From Bacillus glycinifermentans (GTDB lineage Bacteria > Bacillota > Bacilli > Bacillales > Bacillaceae), in NCBI RefSeq assembly GCF_001042475.2, contig NZ_LECW02000014.1, forward strand, positions 1 to 64,000: a DNA stretch of 64,000 nucleotides. Reading direction: 5' to 3'. The translations under genes and the position numbers were made by a program. Below are positions 24,648 to 31,883 of this stretch, piece by piece. Under the pieces are notes generated by a model. It did not search any database and was not told the DNA's origin. It saw only the letters and a program-made list of their open reading frames with translations. How positions within the stretch are numbered: the first letter of the stretch is position 1; each line of letters starts with the position of its first letter.

Positions 24648-26147
24648 TTATTTTTTGAATGGATAATGATCTTTTGTCCCTGGGACTTTTCCTGTTCGAG
24701 GATTATCAAATGGCCTTACATTAAAATGAGGCCCTTGTCCACCTTTTTCATGACCCGCGCTATGGTCTTGTATTATGATTTTCTGACCCTTGTTATTTGT
24801 ATAGATATACTCTTTGGTCCAAATAATTTTACCATTTTCGTCTTTTATTACATGGCCACCTTCATGGGGAGCGGTTCGCATCTCTACACGACGAATTGAT
24901 TCGGGGTGCTGAGATCTAGTAATGCCCGCATCCTTTTTAGCTTCATTAAGAGCACCATTTCTTCCTGGAAGATGTACCCTACTCTTAGAGCCGTTACCAA
25001 CCTTTGAAGCTTTCTTTCCCGCCTCTTCACCTTTAAATAACTTGAAACCGCGCTTTCCGTACTTAAATGCCTTTCCGAAAGGGGTGACACTCAACGCGGC
25101 CATAATACGGTCACCACGATCTTTAACAATTTCACCTGTCGCAAGGTCGTATCCAAACGCTGCTCTTACTCCATCATACACACCTGTAAATTCCATAGCC
25201 GTATCGAAATATTTAGCAAAGTCACTTTTTTCCACATTCTCTGGAAGGGTGTAGGCGGGTTCTATCTTGACAATTGTATCACCATCTATGTATGCCCGGT
25301 AAAGCGTATCGTTAAATACTCTATAATCTTTTTTTAGTTTATTCAATTCCTCTTGAGTGTACTCTTTGGTGGAAACCTTTTGCGTTGCCAATTTTTTTAA
25401 CCGATCTGGATCGGCGAGAGTGTTAATTTCGGCATCTTCTTTGTCTCCGACTTTTTTCAACATGGTACCCATCGCTGTTTCTTGATTTCCACTCAAGGTA
25501 TCCATCTCATCCGGCTTTAAAATCGCGCCTTTTTGATAACCGGTGATTTCAATTTTGGGGCCGGTATACATCTTTTCGAGCCGCGCCATGTATTTTTGCA
25601 TCGTCTCAAGGTCGTTTTCAGCTGTTTTGAGGGCGTTTGTTTGCTCGCGGTCAAACGCATGCAGCTTTTCGAGGGCCGTGCTGATTTCCTTTAATGCTTT
25701 CTGATTCTGTTCGTGAAAACCGCTGTCATTCAAATCCGGTAAATCTACGATATGGCTGACTTTTGCGATCGTGGCGTTGGTCTTAGAAACCAAATGTTTC
25801 GTTGTGCGATCGGCCGCATTTAAGCCATTCTCCAACTCGTGTTCGAGAAAGGACTGTGAAATAAATCCGTTATGGTTTGGTTCCAGGGAATTTAACGCGC
25901 TTTTCATTTTCTTCAGCGTGGAACTGTATTCCTCTATAAAAGTATCATAGAACTGTAGAAAAGGTGTGTGACATTCCTCGTAAAAGGCGCGGATCGCGTC
26001 GCCGCCTTTTCCTTTTAAAGCATCATCAAGTGATGTGATGCCCTCAACGGCCTTTTTGACTTTGGCGAATTCGTCTGATTGTTGTTTTAATTGTTCGAGC
26101 GTTTGATCAATTGCATTGTGTAACGCCTGAACATCCAGAGTCTTCAT
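24648..26147 (-). CDS. LXG polymorphic toxin with HNH/EndoVII-like nuclease C-terminus
   Basis: 499-residue toxin. Residues 1 to about 210 form the LXG domain used for export by the type VII (YukE/ESX) system. Residues about 295-365 fit a pre-toxin TG linker (YDGVRAAFGYDLATGEIV). The C-terminal 90 residues carry a His-rich nuclease-like motif (QDHSAGHEKGGQGPHFNV, then KVPGTKDHYPFKK) of the HNH/endonuclease VII putative toxin group. It lies antisense to the phage late genes, a typical cargo position. Its N-terminal half and promoter match the LXG gene at 35,561. Confidence 0.87.
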   Translation of the reverse strand: MKTLDVQALHNAIDQTLEQLKQQSDEFAKVKKAVEGITSLDDALKGKGGDAIRAFYEECHTPFLQFYDTFIEEYSSTLKKMKSALNSLEPNHNGFISQSFLEHELENGLNAADRTTKHLVSKTNATIAKVSHIVDLPDLNDSGFHEQNQKALKEISTALEKLHAFDREQTNALKTAENDLETMQKYMARLEKMYTGPKIEITGYQKGAILKPDEMDTLSGNQETAMGTMLKKVGDKEDAEINTLADPDRLKKLATQKVSTKEYTQEELNKLKKDYRVFNDTLYRAYIDGDTIVKIEPAYTLPENVEKSDFAKYFDTAMEFTGVYDGVRAAFGYDLATGEIVKDRGDRIMAALSVTPFGKAFKYGKRGFKLFKGEEAGKKASKVGNGSKSRVHLPGRNGALNEAKKDAGITRSQHPESIRRVEMRTAPHEGGHVIKDENGKIIWTKEYIYTNNKGQKIIIQDHSAGHEKGGQGPHFNVRPFDNPRTGKVPGTKDHYPFKK

Positions 26148-26246
26148 GGCATTCTCCTCTAATCCTTTTGGTTACAATCAGTATAGAGTTTACCACTTTA
26201 CGGAAAGGAATTGGTGAATAAATCCTGTTCATCCATGAAAATGAAT
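25430..26246 (-). repeat. Inverted repeat arm A (LXG promoter and N-terminal region)
   Basis: On the minus strand this arm reads from about 26,246 through the promoter and the first 240 codons of the LXG gene. It is closely similar to plus-strand 35,463-36,281. The 90 bases upstream of both ATGs are nearly identical. Confidence 0.8.
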
Positions 26247-26322
26247 CATTTGTTTTAGGTTATTATACCTATTTAATTGAGTGAGTTTTTGGAGAAAAAG
26301 GGGGATTTTTTCGCTTTATCTA

Positions 26323-26351
26323 TATACAATTGTTTATAGGTGTTGTATAAT
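26323..26351 (+). promoter_or_regulatory. SigA-type promoter for the 35-aa membrane peptide gene
   Basis: -35 TATACA (26323-26328), 17-bp spacer, -10 TATAAT (26346-26351). The start codon is about 22 bp downstream of the -10 element. Confidence 0.6.
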
Positions 26352-26373
26352 AAGAGTGTAAGGAGGTGAAGAA

Positions 26374-26481
26374 ATGCTGGACATCATGATAAAAGTCCTT
26401 CAAATTATCTTCTATGTTGCTTCCATCGCCTGGATTGCACAGCAATCATCGGATGCAAAGAAGAATAATAAGAAGGACTAG
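26374..26481 (+). CDS. 35-aa single-pass membrane peptide
   Basis: ATG 26374 behind a perfect AAGGAGGTGAAG site and its own promoter. The product has one membrane segment (KVLQIIFYVASIAWIAQQ) and a Lys/Asn-rich tail. Its size and layout fit either a small membrane regulator or a type I toxin-like peptide. A strong hairpin (about 26,487-26,518, around AAGTGAGC/GCTCGCTT) follows without a clear T tract. No antisense gene can be proved. Confidence 0.6.
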   Translation: MLDIMIKVLQIIFYVASIAWIAQQSSDAKKNNKKD

Positions 26482-26547
26482 CAAGCAGGGAAGTGAGCGG
26501 TGGCTCGCTCGCTTCCTAATATAATTATAACCAGTCTAGCATATAAT

Positions 26548-26706
26548 ATGAAGAGAAGACAAACATTCATTTTTTCCATGATTTTATTAAGCGTGGCTGC
26601 TATTGGGCTGCGGGAATTACGGACAAGCACTTTCACAACGGTCATCATGATTATTGTGTTGGCCGTGACCATCTTCACGATTATTAAGGATTTAAGGAGC
26701 AGATAA
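26548..26706 (+). CDS. Small membrane protein, 52 aa
   Basis: Two hydrophobic stretches (FIFSMILLSVAAIGL and FTTVIMIIVLAVTIFTII). ATG 26548 has no clear ribosome site; the frame is open to GTG 26500, which lies inside the preceding hairpin. It ends 4 bp before the HTH gene and is probably cotranscribed. Function unknown. Confidence 0.45.
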   Translation: MKRRQTFIFSMILLSVAAIGLRELRTSTFTTVIMIIVLAVTIFTIIKDLRSR

Positions 26707-26710
26707 GTCT

Positions 26711-26956
26711 ATGGAATATCATTTAAAAAGCCGTCAGGAGGTCGAGGACTTCATCAGACGTGAAGTCCTGACCACCAAAGAGGCGGCCGAACTGCTTGAG
26801 GTAAATCGCTCACGTATGAGCCAACTTGTAAACGGCGGAAAACTTAATCCTGTGAAAAAAATGAGCGGGACTAGTTTGTTTTTGCGTTCGGATGTTGAGG
26901 AAAAGAAAAAAGATCTTGAAGCTGCCCGGAAAAAATATCGGCCGTATGATGAATAA
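26711..26956 (+). CDS. Excisionase-like HTH protein, 81 aa
   Basis: A single MerR/excisionase-type helix-turn-helix (LTTKEAAELLEVNRSRMSQLVNGGKL, about residues 20-45) with a C-terminal charged helix. Such proteins read DNA or act as recombination directionality factors. Being 1.7 kb from the serine recombinase gene, it is a candidate excision factor, but this is inference; directionality factors for serine integrases are very diverse. RBS AAGGAGC. Confidence 0.65.
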   Translation: MEYHLKSRQEVEDFIRREVLTTKEAAELLEVNRSRMSQLVNGGKLNPVKKMSGTSLFLRSDVEEKKKDLEAARKKYRPYDE

Positions 26957-26985
26957 AGCTCTACCTTTCGTGGAGCTTATTTTAT
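26952..26985 (+). terminator. Terminator after the HTH gene
   Basis: AATAAAGCTC (26952-26961) pairs with GAGCTTATT (26973-26981), followed by a T-rich stretch. Confidence 0.65.
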
Positions 26986-27085
26986 TTGTTTATATATAAC
27001 CTATTTCATTATTACCAAAGGGGATTCTTGTAATAGGCCCCAGAATATAATACTATAAAGTATAAGAAAACTTTGACAATGGGTG

Positions 27086-27853
27086 ATGAATTTGTTTTAC
27101 ATAGATGAATCTGGGAGTATACCGAAATTTTTCTCAAGAAAATATAAATATAGATTCTTCGTCATTGCTTTTATACATACAACCAATCCTAGAAAGTTAA
27201 GGAGTACCTTTAAAAGAGCAATTGGTAGACTAAGAAAAGACTTTCCTGATTTTTTTGCAAATTTGCCAAACCCAGACGAACTCAAAGGCTCAGATACCCC
27301 CCCTTTTATGAAATTATTCATTCTAGAAAAGTTGTTTAAAGCAACAGATATAAAAATAGCACATATGGTAGTGTGTAATCAAAAAATCGAACAAAGGTTT
27401 AGAGAGCAACCAGCACGTTCATTTAACTACTTGGTATCAATAATCATGAAAAATTTCCCTTTGAGTAAAGAAGATGAGCTACTATTAAATCTTAAAATTG
27501 ACAACCGAAATTCTGCCCTTCCGTCACTAAATGAGTTAGAGGGTTACCTTTATAGTGATCTGGTTCTTGATAAACAAATCACAAAGAATGTTGAAGTGGA
27601 ATATTTGCAATCTGATTTATCTCCTAATATACAAGTTGCAGATATGATTTCAAACATAATCTTTCAATATTATAGGTATCAAGGTGCTCCATTTCCGAAC
27701 TTTAATCAGGTTAAAAAAGAGACTGATTTAGTGTACCATGAAGGATGTGAATATCTGTATAATTTTTTGAAACCAAGGCTATGCACGCCATTTATATTCC
27801 CACCATATGAAGATGCCTTTGCAGAAGTGGCAGCAACAAAAATTGACCCGTAA
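27086..27853 (+). CDS. DUF3800-family protein
   Basis: 255-residue protein with the DUF3800 marks: N-terminal LFYIDESG (residues 3-10), a central helical part, LKIDNR, and NIQVADMISN near residue 190. These acidic motifs suggest an RNase H-like metal-dependent fold. The family is common in prophages and mobile islands, and its activity is not established. A GTG at 27083 is an alternative start; the ribosome site is weak. The low GC against its neighbours suggests a separately acquired cargo gene. Confidence 0.8.
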   Translation: MNLFYIDESGSIPKFFSRKYKYRFFVIAFIHTTNPRKLRSTFKRAIGRLRKDFPDFFANLPNPDELKGSDTPPFMKLFILEKLFKATDIKIAHMVVCNQKIEQRFREQPARSFNYLVSIIMKNFPLSKEDELLLNLKIDNRNSALPSLNELEGYLYSDLVLDKQITKNVEVEYLQSDLSPNIQVADMISNIIFQYYRYQGAPFPNFNQVKKETDLVYHEGCEYLYNFLKPRLCTPFIFPPYEDAFAEVAATKIDP

Positions 27854-27865
27854 TGAGTAAATAAA

Positions 27866-27969
27866 AATGCTCCGTTTTGATAATGAATTTTGAACAAAAA
27901 ACAATGTCCCATTTTGATAATAAAATTTTGATCCGTTATCACAAAAAAAAATGCTCCGTTTTTGTTGAC
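27866..27969 (+). repeat. Three direct repeats, operator- or iteron-like
   Basis: Copies at 27866-27893 (AATGCTCCGTTTTGATAATG...), 27903-27931 (AATGTCCCATTTTGATAATA...) and a partial copy at 27950-27969 (AATGCTCCGTTTT) whose end overlaps the -35 of the small RNA promoter. The spacing and overlap suggest binding sites for a regulator. Confidence 0.6.
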
Positions 27970-27994
27970 TAACATTGTCCATTCAATGTATAAT
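27965..27994 (+). promoter_or_regulatory. SigA-type promoter of the small RNA
   Basis: -35 TTGACT (27965-27970), 18-bp spacer, -10 TATAAT (27989-27994), giving a start near 28,001. Confidence 0.7.
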
Positions 27995-28000
27995 CAATGT

Positions 28001-28145
28001 ACAATAACAAGTGAGTCCAAGAAACACGCGACTAATTACCGTAAGCTGCCTGTGTGGTAGCCGTGTTATGGCAAGTTATTGTACTTAACCAAAAAACCAT
28101 TATTAAGGAATACCTTTTTTAGTATCCTTAATAATGGTTTTTTTA
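28001..28145 (+). ncRNA. Predicted 145-nt structured small RNA
   Basis: No ORF beyond five codons follows the promoter. A closing stem pairs GTACAATAAC (27999-28008) with GTTATTGTAC (28075-28084). Inside are AACACG (28023-28028) with CGTGTT (28062-28067) and GCTGCC (28045-28050) with GGTAGC (28056-28061). A 15-bp terminator follows. No riboswitch or known sRNA family recognised. The RNA lies between the DUF3800 gene and yolD in the lysogeny region; an antisense, regulatory or decoy role is open. Confidence 0.6.
28094..28145. terminator. Bidirectional terminator (small RNA / yolD)
   Basis: AAACCATTATTAAGG (28094-28108) pairs perfectly with CCTTAATAATGGTTT (28126-28140), with T runs on the + strand and A runs on its left side. 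It ends the small RNA and, on the other strand, yolD. Confidence 0.85.
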
Positions 28146-28511
28146 TTTTGCCTTCACGCCGACAACATCCTCAAATTTAATGAGATTGGTGTCTCCTTTT
28201 GAATCCACGACATGAAACACCTTGCGGGTCTGATTTATGTAATGGATTTTTCCTTCTATATAAATGACTTCTCCCATTTCTACACCGTTTAAAAAGGGCA
28301 GCGGCTTAAATACAGCGAACTGCACTGGCATATTAAACTCCATCGCCTCACATATTACCCTTTCCATGTCTTCAATTTGGGACATGTCGAGCACCGGCCT
28401 TTTCATTCTGTTGCGGTTGCTTTCTAACTCTCGAAGCAAACTGACATGCTCGGGCAGCATCATTGCCGTCCATTTGATTGTGCCTCGATCTTTAAGGTTG
28501 TCATCTCTCAT
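28143..28511 (-). CDS. yolD: YolD-like protein
   Basis: 122-residue YolD-family protein (RGTIKWTAMMLPEHVSLLRELE start, later VIYIEGKIHYINQTRKVFHVVDSKG). In Bacillus, YolD proteins usually accompany Y-family polymerase genes (UvrX/YqjW) and are SOS induced; here no polymerase gene is adjacent. A LexA box lies 33 bp upstream of the start. RBS AAAGGAG. A relic of a second copy is at 38.5 kb. Confidence 0.85.
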   Translation of the reverse strand: MRDDNLKDRGTIKWTAMMLPEHVSLLRELESNRNRMKRPVLDMSQIEDMERVICEAMEFNMPVQFAVFKPLPFLNGVEMGEVIYIEGKIHYINQTRKVFHVVDSKGDTNLIKFEDVVGVKAK

Positions 28512-28543
28512 GGTGTTTCATCTCCTTTGAGATGATTATATAG

Positions 28544-28555
28544 GAACATTTGTTC
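28544..28555. promoter_or_regulatory. LexA (SOS) box upstream of yolD
   Basis: GAACATTTGTTC, a perfect GAAC-N4-GTTC palindrome matching the core of the Bacillus LexA site, 33 bp from the yolD start codon and about 90 bp from the recombinase start on the other strand. Confidence 0.8.
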
Positions 28556-28644
28556 TATTTTCAACCGAAAATATATGGGATGTTTGAAATCATTATGCTA
28601 TAATCTCCATATAATGTACCATTTGCAAAAAAAGGGGCGGGCGT

Positions 28645-30168
28645 ATGTTCTTCGAAGAAAAAGACACTCAGGAAATTATAAAATATGAAGATTATCCTTA
28701 CGCTGTCTATGTACGGGTTTCGACCGAAAAAGATGAGCAAGTTTCATCTAAGGAAAATCAGGTCGATATTTGCCAACACTGGCTTGAACAAAATAATTTT
28801 GAATGGAACGAAGACGCTATACAGATTGATGACGGAATCAGCGGTACCGTTTTGCTTGATCGGACAGCTATGCAGTTAATTCTGGAAAAGGCCAAAAATC
28901 ACAAGTTGAAAATGGTCGTTTTTAAGTCAATCAGTCGGTTGGCTCGTGACTTAAAGGATTCCCTTGAAATTCGCGAGGTTCTTCTTGCTCATGGCGTAAG
29001 GGTAGTGACTCTCGAAGAAGGATATGACAGCCTTTATGAAGGCAAAAATTCAATGAAATTTGAAATGTTCTCGATGTTTGCAGCACAATACCCACAAACT
29101 ATATCAGTAGCGGCCAGCGCATCACTTGCAGCAAAGGCGAGAAGGGGCGAACACTCGGGGCGCATCCCTTACGGGTACAAAAAAGACGGGAAATACCTCG
29201 CGATCCACGAGGAAGAGGCTAAGGTCATCCGCCTTATATTTGATCTTTATAATAACCACGGATATGGGCAAAAGAGAATCGTTTATAAATTAAATGAGGA
29301 ACTAAGTCTTGGGAACATTCCAAAGCCTCAAAAGGTTGAGAAGTGGCAATTAACGACTGTACAGCGCATTTTGAAAAACCCGATTTATTGTGGGGTGTTC
29401 ATCGCCAATCGTTATACAACCGTTAAAGTTGGCGGTCGAAAAAAATTTATGCGTAATCCAAAAGAAAAATGGACAGTTTATAAGGATTGGTGTCCAAAGA
29501 TTGTATCAGAAGAGGAATTTGAAAAAGCCAATAACCGGGAGCGTAGGCTTGCGAAAAAGCGATTTACTCCTTGGAATGAGCTGCGCGGGAAAATGGTCTG
29601 TGGAGAATGCGGAGCTAAAATGGTCATACTTCCTTCTTATAGATACAAACAGAATGGCGAAAAGTCGGAGTTTAACTATTTGAAATGCAGCGCTTACCGT
29701 CGCGGCGGAAAAGACTTGTGTGTGAACCATGCACCGATACAGTACAAGGATTTCAGGGCTATGGTAATCAAAAAGCTGAAATCCAAAGGGAAAAGGTTCA
29801 AACTGAATTTCAAGTCTGACTTTGAGGAACGGAAAAAGAAGAAGATCAAACAAATGAAAAGTGAGCTCGAGAGCACCGAGAAGAAGAAAAAGCGGCTGAT
29901 CGAATTGTACCTTGAGGATGCCCTTATTTCAAAGGAAGAGTTTCAATCGAAACGACAAGAGCTCGAGAGCCAACTTGAAAAACTGAATGATGATCTATTC
30001 CGGCTTGAACGGGAAGAAGAACAGAGCATCGATATTTCTAACATTCAAAACGCTTTCGCGCAGTTGGAGAGAACAGATCAGGACTTGTTCCATGCGTTTT
30101 CCGTACTTATCGATAAATTAGTAATTCATCAGGATGGAACAGTTGACTTCTATTACAATTTCAAATGA
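28645..30168 (+). CDS. Large serine recombinase (phage integrase)
   Basis: 507-residue large serine recombinase. The resolvase domain (about 17-165) has catalytic Ser26 in YVRVSTE. The recombinase domain (about 180-290) includes IPYGYKKDG. A zinc ribbon with MVCGECGAKM lies at about 320-365, and a coiled coil at about 385-460. Such enzymes integrate without host factors and need a directionality factor to excise. The gene ends 41 bp before the preserved 3' part of gerE, which marks the attachment site. SPbeta SprA is a functional parallel. Confidence 0.94.
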   Translation: MFFEEKDTQEIIKYEDYPYAVYVRVSTEKDEQVSSKENQVDICQHWLEQNNFEWNEDAIQIDDGISGTVLLDRTAMQLILEKAKNHKLKMVVFKSISRLARDLKDSLEIREVLLAHGVRVVTLEEGYDSLYEGKNSMKFEMFSMFAAQYPQTISVAASASLAAKARRGEHSGRIPYGYKKDGKYLAIHEEEAKVIRLIFDLYNNHGYGQKRIVYKLNEELSLGNIPKPQKVEKWQLTTVQRILKNPIYCGVFIANRYTTVKVGGRKKFMRNPKEKWTVYKDWCPKIVSEEEFEKANNRERRLAKKRFTPWNELRGKMVCGECGAKMVILPSYRYKQNGEKSEFNYLKCSAYRRGGKDLCVNHAPIQYKDFRAMVIKKLKSKGKRFKLNFKSDFEERKKKKIKQMKSELESTEKKKKRLIELYLEDALISKEEFQSKRQELESQLEKLNDDLFRLEREEEQSIDISNIQNAFAQLERTDQDLFHAFSVLIDKLVIHQDGTVDFYYNFK

Positions 30169-30194
30169 GCAAAAATGCGCTTTTAGTTTGCAAT

Positions 30195-30222
30195 AGGAAT
30201 GCATAACGAATGCCATGCAAAA
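30195..30222. other. Probable prophage attachment site (attR) inside gerE
   Basis: GerE-like coding begins abruptly at AAT 30209 (residues NAMQKLGVKG). The codons before it read ECIT and then a stop at 30194, so the crossover lies close to 30,200-30,220. The exact core needs the left junction, which is outside the window. Confidence 0.65.
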
Positions 30223-30289
30223 ATTGGGAGTGAAAGGCCGTTCGCAAGCTGTTGTTGAACTTCTTCGAATGGGTGAGCTAGACCTCTAA
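30209..30289 (+). pseudogene. gerE: gerE 3' fragment, split by the prophage
   Basis: 26 codons ending at TAA 30287 encode NAMQKLGVKGRSQAVVELLR-MGELDL. These are the last third of GerE, the 74-residue LuxR-type regulator of late mother-cell sporulation genes; B. subtilis GerE ends MGELEL. The 5' two thirds are absent and must be at the left prophage end. The order gerE-ysmB-racE is kept. The fragment is intact, so precise excision could restore the gene, as for sigK with skin and spsM with SPbeta. Confidence 0.88.
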
Positions 30290-30295
30290 ATTGCG

Positions 30296-30340
30296 CCGGT
30301 ATTCCTTCTTTGAAAAAGAAGGGAACCGGTTATTTGTTTT
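30296..30340 (+). terminator. gerE terminator
   Basis: CCGGT...TCCTTCTTT pairs with AAAGAAGG..ACCGG (30296-30330), followed by a T-rich stretch. Confidence 0.75.
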
Positions 30341-30450
30341 TTTCGGAGGCAGGATATTCATGCGCTTAGTCTTGCAATTTTTGCAGAAAAGAAGGAAAAT
30401 AGACTCGGGTGTTGTGAAATAAAACGACGAGTTGAGCGAGGTTTTAGCAC

Positions 30451-30894
30451 ATGAATACGAAAGCTTCTTTGAACCATATTGCGGATATTGAAAAATCGCT
30501 TCGCCATATCGCGGGCATCATTAAGCAAAAAGGACGAGAAATTCTTACTCAATATTCGATTACACCCCCGCAGTTCGTCGGCTTGCAATGGCTGTATGAA
30601 TTCGGGGATATGACGATCGGCGAGCTATCTCACAAAATGTATCTGGCGTGCAGCACCACGACAGATTTAATTGACCGGATGGAAAAAAATAACCTCGTTG
30701 AACGTGTGAAAGATCCGTCAGACCGGCGGGTTGTCCGGATTCACCTTTTACCGGAAGGGGAGCGGATCATTCAAGAGGTTATTCAAAAAAGGCAGGATTA
30801 CTTGGATAACATGCTAGAAGCGTTTTCTGAAGAGGAAACAGCCGTTTTTGAAAAATTATTAATCAAACTTCAGCAGGAAATGAATAGAAAATGA
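30451..30894 (+). CDS. ysmB: MarR-family regulator YsmB
   Basis: 147-residue winged-helix protein of the MarR family. Recognition helix and wing lie around residues 55-100 ([33 protein letters not shown], then [15 protein letters not shown]). It keeps the Bacillus position between gerE and racE. Target and ligand are unknown. It lies 7 bp before racE, so the two are probably cotranscribed. Confidence 0.88.
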   Translation: MNTKASLNHIADIEKSLRHIAGIIKQKGREILTQYSITPPQFVGLQWLYEFGDMTIGELSHKMYLACSTTTDLIDRMEKNNLVERVKDPSDRRVVRIHLLPEGERIIQEVIQKRQDYLDNMLEAFSEEETAVFEKLLIKLQQEMNRK

Positions 30895-30901
30895 GGCGAT
30901 T

Positions 30902-31726
30902 TTGTTGGATCAACCGATAGGAGTCATCGATTCGGGTGTCGGCGGTTTAACCGTGGCAAAAGAAATCATGAGGCAGCTGCCGAAAGAAAACATCATATAT
31001 CTCGGAGATACGAAAAGATGTCCGTACGGTCCGCGGGACAGAAAAGAAGTACTTTCATTTACATGGGAAATGACAAATTACCTGTTATCCCGTCATCATA
31101 TTAAAATGCTCGTGATCGCCTGCAATACCGCAACCGCCATCGCGCTGGAGGACATCAGCCAAGCGGTCGGCATTCCCGTGATCGGAGTGGTGCAGCACGG
31201 TGCAAGGGCAGCCATTAAAGTGACGGAAAATCAGCGGATCGGCGTCATCGGAACGGAGAATACAATTAGAAGCGGAGCATACGAAAAAGCGCTGCTTTCG
31301 TTGAATGGCGATCTGACGGTCGAAAACGTAGCCTGTCCGATGTTTGTCCCATTCGTGGAAAGCGGCAAATTTTTGGACGAAACGGCTGATGAAATCGTCA
31401 GAGCTTCGCTGTATCCGCTCAGGGATTCCTCCATTGATACGCTGATCCTCGGATGCACGCATTACCCCATTTTAAAAGAGCCGATTCAGCGCTACATGGG
31501 CGAACGCGTCAACATCATTTCTTCAGGTGATGAGACGGCGAGAGAGGTCAGTACGATTTTATCCTACAACGGTTTATTGAACAAAAGCGCGCTTTCGCCT
31601 GAACACCAATTTTTCACAACCGGAGACCGCGAACGGTTTAAAAAAATCGCAAACGATTGGTTTGGCTACGACGTAAAGAATGTGAACAGCATCACGATTG
31701 AAAAAACAGCTGTAAAAGAGTACTAA
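30902..31726 (+). CDS. racE: Glutamate racemase
   Basis: 274-residue cytosolic enzyme that makes D-glutamate for peptidoglycan; in this group of bacilli it also feeds poly-gamma-glutamate synthesis. Catalytic Cys74 (ACNTATA) and Cys185 (GCTHYP) are both present, with the N-terminal [12 protein letters not shown]. Start TTG 30902 (a second TTG follows) with an upstream GAGGCG site, giving MLDQPIG, matching B. subtilis RacE. Confidence 0.95.
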   Translation: MLDQPIGVIDSGVGGLTVAKEIMRQLPKENIIYLGDTKRCPYGPRDRKEVLSFTWEMTNYLLSRHHIKMLVIACNTATAIALEDISQAVGIPVIGVVQHGARAAIKVTENQRIGVIGTENTIRSGAYEKALLSLNGDLTVENVACPMFVPFVESGKFLDETADEIVRASLYPLRDSSIDTLILGCTHYPILKEPIQRYMGERVNIISSGDETAREVSTILSYNGLLNKSALSPEHQFFTTGDRERFKKIANDWFGYDVKNVNSITIEKTAVKEY

Positions 31727-31741
31727 ACATACATGAAATAA

Positions 31742-31778
31742 ATGAGCATCTTCTCATGCGGAAGATGCTCATTTTGTT
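31742..31778 (+). terminator. racE terminator
   Basis: ATGAGCATCTTC (31742-31753) pairs perfectly with GAAGATGCTCAT (31761-31772), followed by TTTTG and TTTT. Confidence 0.85.
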
Positions 31779-31883
31779 TTGTAAAAACGTTCCCCGCAGC
31801 CCTGAGACCAATTCAAACAATTGGTCTATTTTGCATAAAGGCTCGTATACATAGTAGTACAAACAGTCTTAGGAGGGAAAGGT

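Noticed and set aside
27866-27969. CRISPR array
   Set aside because: Only three imperfect repeats with unequal spacing and AT-rich filler; no cas genes nearby.
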